Part shown: in pieces, positions 58,944-64,000 of the stretch
How positions within the stretch are numbered: the stretch's first letter is position 1
Layout of the letters: each line of letters starts with the position of its first letter
Virus record (IMG/VR): IMGVR_UViG_3300027704_000009
Coordinates: 1 to 64,000 of that record
Strand: one strand, 5' to 3'
Origin: a virus
Length of the DNA stretch: 64,000 nt
Notes under the pieces: generated by a model
What the model saw: the letters and a program-made list of their open reading frames with translations, nothing else
Databases searched by the model: none
Told to the model about the DNA's origin: nothing
Position numbers and translations under genes: made by a program

Positions 58944-59494
58944 TATACTTTTGCTGTTTCCTTAAGAAAGGCAATAGCATTCTCTGGTGTTGTCTGTTCA
59001 TATGGATCGCTATCAGAACCGACGTTATTGATGCCGGGTTCTTCCCACCATTGTTCAATAACTCCATTATTGATAACTGCCATAAAACGCCACGAACGAT
59101 TGCCGAAGCCTACGTGAGTTTTATTAATAAGCATACCTAAACATTTAGTAAGGTCACCATTTCCGTCAGGAATAACTTTAACGTGCTTAATGTCTAATAC
59201 TTCTTTCCAAGCATTCATAACAAACGAATCGTTTACTGAACTAACATAAACATCATCGATGCCTAAGTTACGAAACTCTTCCATATTATCTTCAAACCCT
59301 GGTAGTTGTGTGCTTGTACACGTTGGTGTAAATGCCCCTGGTAAACTAAACAATACAACACGTTTATCTTTAAAGTAATCATGTGTTGTTTCTGTATGCC
59401 ATTTACCGTCTGCAAAACTGCAACCTTTTTCAAGTACAGTGTCGCCTGTTCTGACATTAAATTTTAATAGCGGGATTATTACGCCTGGTTTCAT
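58943..59494 (-). CDS. Peroxiredoxin (Prx5-like)
   Basis: LFSLPGAFTPTCTSTQLPG holds the peroxidatic C59 with the P-x-x-x-T/S-x-x-C signature of atypical Prx5 peroxiredoxins. A VYVSSVNDSFVMNAW segment follows. Length 183 aa. It reduces peroxides with thiol reductants. In a window rich in oxygen-sensitive Fe-S enzymes it may protect them (inference). Confidence 0.9.
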   Translation of the reverse strand: MKPGVIIPLLKFNVRTGDTVLEKGCSFADGKWHTETTHDYFKDKRVVLFSLPGAFTPTCTSTQLPGFEDNMEEFRNLGIDDVYVSSVNDSFVMNAWKEVLDIKHVKVIPDGNGDLTKCLGMLINKTHVGFGNRSWRFMAVINNGVIEQWWEEPGINNVGSDSDPYEQTTPENAIAFLKETAKV

Positions 59495-59526
59495 ATATTA
59501 TTCCTGTTGTTTATTGCTAGTTGTTT

Positions 59527-59808
59527 CTACCACCATTGTGCCGCAACACCGTAACCAAATACGTTTACGAGACCAAAGTAAAATGTTAGTAGTGTTACCC
59601 AAGCCGCACCTCTGCGATAACTTGCATAACATTGTGTTATTGATCCGACAAAGAAGCCTGGATAAACAATAAGCATATTTGGATCTTTAGCATTGATAGC
59701 CAAAGTCAAACTTGCACCTACTGTAAATACAAAACTTATTAATTCAAGTCCAAAAGCAGTTGTATCACTTTTGTATGAATTTACCCAAAACGACCTAATC
59801 TTCTCCAT
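59527..59808 (-). CDS. Hypothetical membrane protein (93 aa)
   Basis: Three hydrophobic segments (LELISFVFTVGASLTLAI, LIVYPGFFVGSI and WVTLLTFYFGLVNVFGYGV). No SD of note. The ATG overlaps the previous stop by one base. Reminiscent of unnamed membrane proteins common in T4-like marine phages. Confidence 0.6.
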   Translation of the reverse strand: MEKIRSFWVNSYKSDTTAFGLELISFVFTVGASLTLAINAKDPNMLIVYPGFFVGSITQCYASYRRGAAWVTLLTFYFGLVNVFGYGVAAQWW

Positions 59809-60086
59809 TAATAAGAACTTATAGTGCCGATTTTACCTACAGTTGCAAGGATATTCTCCAGGCTACCATAATCTTCTGCGTTCTCGTCAAAGTTGCCTTT
59901 ATGGGCAGTTTTTATTGCTTTTTTTAATACTGCTGGTTTAATTTGCATTTCTTCTGCAATCGCTTTAACAGTATCGGATAGACCTTCGTTCAAGTCTTCG
60001 ACTTCTTGCATCACACTGATGCCTTCATTGATAACTTGAGTAAGTTTTGCTTTTTCTTCTGGATTAAATACTTTATCTGCACTCAT
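59808..60086 (-). CDS. Possible DsbA-like late-transcription accessory protein
   Basis: 92 residues: MSADKVFNPEEKAKLTQVIN, then LKKAIKTAHKGNFDENAEDYGSLENI. Length (T4 DsbA is 89 aa) and the ending LKKAIxTAHKGNFDxxxE resemble what marine T4-like phages annotate as DsbA, a dsDNA-binding helper of late transcription. The likeness is from memory and moderate. Own promoter upstream (60133-60161). Confidence 0.5.
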   Translation of the reverse strand: MSADKVFNPEEKAKLTQVINEGISVMQEVEDLNEGLSDTVKAIAEEMQIKPAVLKKAIKTAHKGNFDENAEDYGSLENILATVGKIGTISSY

Positions 60087-60132
60087 ACATCTGACTCCTT
60101 TTAAAAGTTAATATAGTTTATATATTGTTACT

Positions 60133-60161
60133 ATAATACAACAAAGATGACGACTTGTCAA
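60133..60161 (-). promoter_or_regulatory. Sigma70-type promoter for 59808-60086
   Basis: TTGACA (60156-60161) and TATTAT (60133-60138), spacer 17, with a leader ending AAAAGGAG. Confidence 0.75.
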
Positions 60162-60187
60162 CCTTTATTGCAACTTATTTTAGGATA

Positions 60188-61252
60188 TTATGAAAGTTTA
60201 GGATTGAACTGGAATAGCATTTCTTGTGGCTTTCCAGTAGTTATGATAGCAGGGTTCTTCTTGGCTGTGCTTACTTTATTAAAGTCTTCACCAGTACTCA
60301 TAACTCCTACGGAATTATCTGCCATGCTAATGCCCACCAATACTTGCCAAGCACCACCCATGTCTGAGTCTTTGTACCATTCGAAGTTGGCTCTAATATA
60401 TGCTTTTCTAACCTCATTAGGATCTGCTTGGGGTTTAGAAAAGATGTTTATAATTTCGGTTGCGTGACCTTGGAAGATCTCGCTGAATAATTCTTGTCCA
60501 AGTGCTTTACGTTCACTTGCTTCAGGATTTGCATTGTTAACAATACTTACAAAGTTTTCAACGTTTAAACTTGCTTGTCCTTCTAAGTATTCATTAATAG
60601 GACCTGCTAACCATTCGTAACTTGTACAAATGCCAAGCATTTTATCTCTGCTAGGTAATGCACCAGTTTCTCCAAAACGTCCACCGCCTGAACCTTTTTT
60701 CTCGCCAATAGCCGCTTTAACTTCAACGGGTGTATTGCCTACTGTAACATCTCCCTTACCTTTAATACCAATATCACTACTTAGAATAGCCAATGCGTGT
60801 TCCATTGGACCTTTCATAAGTTGACCAACACCGAAGCTCTTCATGTGTAAAAATACTTCTTTGTTAACGGCACTATCATAACATAACTTGTCAATAGTGT
60901 ATGTACCTGGGGTAATTAATACTTTAGGATTAATAACTTTGTTACTTGCTAAATTCTCTGTGAACTTCATTTTCTCTGCAAATGACAATGGTGCTTTAGA
61001 TATTTCTCCAGCAATCTTCATTACTTGCGTATCGTTGTATTCACCTTTGAGTATGGATGGTAGTACTGATGTGAATCTATCTAACACTTGGTTCTTGTTT
61101 AAAACAGTGTAAATTTTGTCAAGCACTTGCTCTGCTGTTTTACGAGCATCTTCGTCTTGTGTGTCAGGGTCAATAGCATTTATACTCTTCAAAATCTCTG
61201 CTTTAGCAGTATTTAAATCTGTATATTCTATTAAAAAATCTTTGGCTCGCAT
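60188..61252 (-). CDS. Hypothetical protein, possible PD-(D/E)xK nuclease fold
   Basis: Starts MRAKDFLIEYT, an N-terminus shared by several T4-like marine phage proteins. A GKGDVTVGNTPVEVKAA segment has the D-x-n-EVK arrangement of PD-(D/E)xK nucleases, and a Gly-rich loop (GSGGGRFGETG) follows. 354 aa. A T4-late-type box precedes it, so it may be a late protein. Nuclease activity is only suggested. Confidence 0.45.
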   Translation of the reverse strand: MRAKDFLIEYTDLNTAKAEILKSINAIDPDTQDEDARKTAEQVLDKIYTVLNKNQVLDRFTSVLPSILKGEYNDTQVMKIAGEISKAPLSFAEKMKFTENLASNKVINPKVLITPGTYTIDKLCYDSAVNKEVFLHMKSFGVGQLMKGPMEHALAILSSDIGIKGKGDVTVGNTPVEVKAAIGEKKGSGGGRFGETGALPSRDKMLGICTSYEWLAGPINEYLEGQASLNVENFVSIVNNANPEASERKALGQELFSEIFQGHATEIINIFSKPQADPNEVRKAYIRANFEWYKDSDMGGAWQVLVGISMADNSVGVMSTGEDFNKVSTAKKNPAIITTGKPQEMLFQFNPKLS

Positions 61253-61274
61253 TGTTTATTCCTATTGTATAAAG

Positions 61275-61282
61275 TATTTATC
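61275..61282 (-). promoter_or_regulatory. T4-late-type promoter box
   Basis: On the minus strand GATAAATA, one base from the T4 late consensus, 23 bases before the 60188-61252 gene. Confidence 0.55.
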
Positions 61283-61288
61283 ACTTTA

Positions 61289-61576
61289 TTAGTTTGTATG
61301 TATCTCAACGATTAGGTCATTAACACCTTTAATAATCCTGTGATATACTTCCTTGGGTATAAAATGGGTCTCGCCCATTACTAAAACTTTAGGAATACTG
61401 TTATCCATTTGTAGTTGCCAACCATCACTGCTGATAACTTTAATAGTACGGTCTTCGTTATCTCGATGCCATACTAAGTCGTCTTCCCAGATTGTCTCTG
61501 GAAATGTCCTAATTTTTCTATTGTTTGAAATTGTTTTCTCTACGAAAGGAAAAACATTACCACCAAGTTCCGCCAC
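61289..61576 (-). CDS. Hypothetical protein (95 aa)
   Basis: Begins MAELGGNVFPFVEKTISNNRKI and has WEDDLVWHRDNEDRTIKVIS, a strand-rich pattern. It overlaps the start-side neighbour (61557) by 20 bases. No family recognised. Confidence 0.6.
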   Translation of the reverse strand: MAELGGNVFPFVEKTISNNRKIRTFPETIWEDDLVWHRDNEDRTIKVISSDGWQLQMDNSIPKVLVMGETHFIPKEVYHRIIKGVNDLIVEIHTN

Positions 61577-62132
61577 CAGATAATCCTAAACTTTTTGCAT
61601 AACGTGGTAAACGACAACTCCAGTATCCTGCTTTAGTTTTATCATTCTTGTTTTCGCAATCATGTCTGTCTTTAAATGCTTTTTTAGCCTTAGGGTCTTT
61701 TAGTTTAACTGCAAGATTACCGCCGCCACCTGCCGCACCGAATGATACTTTAATTGTGTTACCTTTTTTGTTCTTTGTGTATACATAGAACTTTTTACTA
61801 CCACCACGTTTGGGTTTATTTAAATCTACTTTTTTACCTTGATACTCTGCTTCGTGGACATTCATGTTGTCTTCACTAATAATCATATCTAAAGGAACTC
61901 TGCCATGTTCTTTTAAGTTAACCCATTCACCCAGTTGTGTGTCACGAAGAATCTCTTCATCAAACCAATGTAAGTCGTTTAACTTACCTTCTGTGTAAAG
62001 AGACCTTGCTTCTTTAAACATATTAAAGTACTCATCACTACCTAAACGAAAGACGCTTTCGTGCAGTGGAGTATTAGATTTTAGGTGATATTGTACACCT
62101 TCGGAAATGGGTAATAATTCTGTATATTTCAT
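61557..62132 (-). CDS. Hypothetical protein with conserved C-terminal basic/Cys region (191 aa)
   Basis: The N-terminus (MKYTELLPISEG) is an acidic helical region. The last 90 residues are KKFYVYTKNKKGNTIKVSFG, AVKLKDPKAKKAFKDRHDCENKNDKTKAGYWSCRLPRYAK and a Gly/Trp end. This part is well known among T4-like marine phages in my memory, without a proven role. The two Cys may bind zinc with the neighbouring His. Confidence 0.6.
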   Translation of the reverse strand: MKYTELLPISEGVQYHLKSNTPLHESVFRLGSDEYFNMFKEARSLYTEGKLNDLHWFDEEILRDTQLGEWVNLKEHGRVPLDMIISEDNMNVHEAEYQGKKVDLNKPKRGGSKKFYVYTKNKKGNTIKVSFGAAGGGGNLAVKLKDPKAKKAFKDRHDCENKNDKTKAGYWSCRLPRYAKSLGLSGGGTWW

Positions 62133-62140
62133 ATTAGTAT

Positions 62141-62851
62141 TTAGTTCAAGACTTTGTTAAAGTAGTTTGCTAGAGCCTTGTGTCCTTGCTGATTAGGGTG
62201 TTGCGTGTTATCAAATAGTTTACTAGTCATACTAAAGTCTGTTCTTTCGAAGTGTGCTTTACGCCAGTTACTGTCTACATTTTTATCTAGCCATGCTTGT
62301 CCAAACGTATTAGGTTCTTGTAAATATCCTAATTCATATACTGGACAGTCGTACATAAAGTATCTTTGCTTTTCTTCGAAGTACAATACATTAATTAAAC
62401 TGTGTGGCAAGAATGTTTCTTGTTTTCTCCAAAATTCTGTATCTTCAAATACAGGTATAAAGTGTACTGGGCAATCCCATACTTGAGCCACTATACATTC
62501 AATTGCATGAAAGTTATATAACGAATAGTCCATAACATTCTTTACAGTTACATTGTCATCAAACACTCTCTTTTGTGCATCTGCATACCACGGGTCTGGG
62601 TGTTGTGATATACAAAGTTCACTATTAACACTGATGTTTATAGTCATTCTGTTAATACTAGTAAATGCAATTATAACTGCTTCAACATCTTCGTCTGGAT
62701 AATCAAGACTTGCTTCACTTACTTGATCTGTTATTTGTCTGTTACTGGCACCAGCTCGTGCAAAGTTTTTACAGTCCTTGTCTAGTAATTCGGGCCACGG
62801 TGTGTGGTCTTGCCACTTTGCAGTCCAACTGTCACCAAACGTGAATATCAT
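62141..62851 (-). CDS. SGNH-hydrolase family protein
   Basis: MIFTFGDSWTAKW gives block I with the nucleophile Ser (GDSW). GASNRQITDQV resembles block III, and the end NTQHPNQQGHKAL has the block V His. 236 aa. Of the SGNH-like proteins here it is the most complete. Its start overlaps the stop of the 2OG-type oxygenase gene (ATGA). Confidence 0.7.
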   Translation of the reverse strand: MIFTFGDSWTAKWQDHTPWPELLDKDCKNFARAGASNRQITDQVSEASLDYPDEDVEAVIIAFTSINRMTINISVNSELCISQHPDPWYADAQKRVFDDNVTVKNVMDYSLYNFHAIECIVAQVWDCPVHFIPVFEDTEFWRKQETFLPHSLINVLYFEEKQRYFMYDCPVYELGYLQEPNTFGQAWLDKNVDSNWRKAHFERTDFSMTSKLFDNTQHPNQQGHKALANYFNKVLN

Positions 62852-63567
62852 GTTACATACTCTGTAAAGATACTTAACCCTGTTTTTTCTTCCATACCGT
62901 TTTCTAAAAAATTACTAGCACAATGTAGTCTAGCACAATCAAATATAATAGCATCACCTGGTACCCAAGGGCATTCTGATTCAATACTAAAACCTTCTAA
63001 CCATTCTTGTTTCATATGTCCTGTATCTGTATTAGGTATTCTATTGTCTTGATGTAAGTTATGTACTCCGGAGTATTCAAATATAGGCTCATTGCCTTTC
63101 TCATACATTTGTGCTGAATCTTTATTCTTAAAACACTTTACTGGTCTATCGAAATACATTTGATCAAATATGTAAAATTTTGCGTCATCTAACATAGGAA
63201 GTTGGTATGTTGTGTATACTTTTTCTAAAGGCAATACAATACATTTACCCGGAATAATAGCATGATCTTTAGGAACATCATTATGGAGTATGTGTGGTTT
63301 CCTTACTGTAAAGTAATTACCACCGAATGGTTTAATTTTTGCATCTAGTACACTTTCAACACGTTTCATTATGTTTTGATAATGATGATCACTTTTATGA
63401 GGTAACTTACTAACAACAGGACCTGTGTTCTTAAACACCTTCTCATGGTCCGGTCTATCTTTATGTATGTTTAGTAAGTGTATTTGTTCAACTTCGGATA
63501 AGAAGTTTTTAATTGTGATTGTCGGTGAAGTGTTGTCTATTATTTGCTGTTGTCGTTCGTTGAGCAT
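62848..63567 (-). CDS. 2-oxoglutarate/Fe(II)-dependent oxygenase-like protein
   Basis: ILHNDVPKDH has H95-x-D97, and CARLHCASNFLENGMEEKTG has H215 plus a basic residue near the right place, together the HxD...H facial triad of 2OG oxygenases. WVPGDAIIFD is the usual strand before the second His. 239 aa. Substrate unknown: protein, nucleic acid or lipid. Coupled to the SGNH gene behind it. Confidence 0.6.
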   Translation of the reverse strand: MLNERQQQIIDNTSPTITIKNFLSEVEQIHLLNIHKDRPDHEKVFKNTGPVVSKLPHKSDHHYQNIMKRVESVLDAKIKPFGGNYFTVRKPHILHNDVPKDHAIIPGKCIVLPLEKVYTTYQLPMLDDAKFYIFDQMYFDRPVKCFKNKDSAQMYEKGNEPIFEYSGVHNLHQDNRIPNTDTGHMKQEWLEGFSIESECPWVPGDAIIFDCARLHCASNFLENGMEEKTGLSIFTEYVT

Positions 63568-63707
63568 TGTTTACATCTACACTGTTTGCAGACTTCAATT
63601 TGTCTGTATTCTGCTGGTTGTTCGCTAGGGTAGTCTTTTTCTTCTCGCCATAACGGACTTCCACAATGGCTGTGGTGTCCACAATTTTGACAAGAATTAG
63701 AAGTCAT
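63540..63707 (-). CDS. Small zinc-ribbon protein (55 aa)
   Basis: A 55-codon frame with paired CxxC motifs, SCQNCGHHSHC and VCKQCRCKQC, which would bind one or two zinc ions. It overlaps the start of the oxygenase gene by 28 bases. Only 6 bases separate it from the gene upstream, so both are likely on one transcript. No family named. Confidence 0.65.
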   Translation of the reverse strand: MTSNSCQNCGHHSHCGSPLWREEKDYPSEQPAEYRQIEVCKQCRCKQCSTNDNSK

Positions 63708-63713
63708 TGTAAC

Positions 63714-63995
63714 TTATAATCCTGATAGGTATTTAATTCTATCTAACTCTACACTCTCGTTTACATCAGCGGCTAGTTTTTGCTTGTCGCCTTCGAGTTC
63801 TTTAGCAAGAGCAGGATCGGCTTTGTATTTGTCCGAACCAGATATAAATCTTTGGTATGCTATACTGTTTACTTTTTTATCAGCAAGTGTTACTAACATT
63901 TGTTCCATTTCTTTAACTCCAATTGAGTCACCTGTGTATTCTGACACTGGTCCTTCTGTTTCAGCAACACTATGGTCACCTTTTTTATTCATCAT
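63714..63995 (-). CDS. Hypothetical acidic protein (93 aa), may be cut by the window edge
   Basis: Begins MMNKKGDHSVAETEGPVSEY and is helical and acidic towards the C-terminus (LEGDKQKLAADVNESVELDRIKYLSGL). The frame stays open to the right edge, so the true start may lie outside. No family recognised. Confidence 0.55.
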   Translation of the reverse strand: MMNKKGDHSVAETEGPVSEYTGDSIGVKEMEQMLVTLADKKVNSIAYQRFISGSDKYKADPALAKELEGDKQKLAADVNESVELDRIKYLSGL

Positions 63996-64000
63996 ACCAA

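Noticed and set aside
1-64000. CRISPR arrays, insertion sequences, integrase or attachment sites
   Set aside because: I saw no regularly spaced repeats, no transposase- or integrase-like ORF and no tRNA-flanked direct repeat.

Overview
The window looks like part of a large, AT-rich genome of a marine T4-like myovirus. The T4 signature genes are a family B DNA polymerase (55815-58472), a gp45-type sliding clamp (55018-55749), a FEN/RNase H-type 5'-3' exonuclease (33097-34086), a possible DsbA-like late-transcription accessory protein (59808-60086), a MoxR/VWA pair and several T4-late-type promoter boxes. No terminase, capsid or tail gene was recognised, so this is a replication, metabolic and accessory segment. 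The host is not shown directly. Two genes for lipoproteins or outer-membrane-type exported proteins and the Isc/Suf parts suggest a Gram-negative marine bacterium, possibly an alphaproteobacterium; this is inference.

Layout. 1-1500: end of a truncated gene, an AT-rich intergenic stretch full of CTAG-containing words, two small minus-strand genes with strong promoters, then a divergent promoter pair. 1519-18258: one long plus-strand operon with eleven radical SAM enzyme cores. Six have an N-terminal twitch-like Cys module, four have a C-terminal SPASM-like module (one split over two frames), and one is of another type. Interleaved are a PLP-fold enzyme, a DUF1289 Cys protein, an SGNH-like protein and a nitroreductase-like protein. 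18255-21734: the same strand continues with a 59-aa ORF, NfuA-like and SufE proteins, a DUF6356-like membrane protein, a cold-shock protein, a miniature AMP-forming adenylation enzyme and a P-loop protein. From 21709 to the end almost everything is on the minus strand (one exported-protein gene, 26783-27307, is plus): P-loop sulfotransferase-like proteins, IscU, a methyltransferase, ThyX, the VWA/MoxR pair, replication genes, a 7-deazaguanine pathway (FolE 47437, QueD-type 37689, QueE 36778, YhhQ 45281, DpdA-like transglycosylase 53543), a 976-aa subtilisin-like lipoprotein and many short hypothetical genes.

How they may work together. The 7-deazaguanine genes form most of a route from GTP to a modified guanine that the DpdA-like enzyme would insert into phage DNA. 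No QueC was seen, so the inserted base may be CDG, or QueC comes from the host or from outside this window. The radical SAM operon is the most unusual part. It carries its own Fe-S assembly and delivery proteins and enzymes that could activate, aminate or reduce a substrate. It therefore looks like a phage-encoded biosynthetic or modification pathway whose product cannot be read from sequence.

Regulation. About ten minus-strand genes are preceded by near-consensus sigma70-type promoters (TTGACA, 16-17 bp, TATAAT or TATTAT) followed by a very similar AT-rich leader ending in AGGAG. Many genes overlap by TAATG, ATGA or ATGATTAA, so translational coupling is the rule. Over a dozen probable genes shorter than 60 codons were read by eye, including zinc-ribbon proteins, a lipoprotein and single-span membrane peptides.
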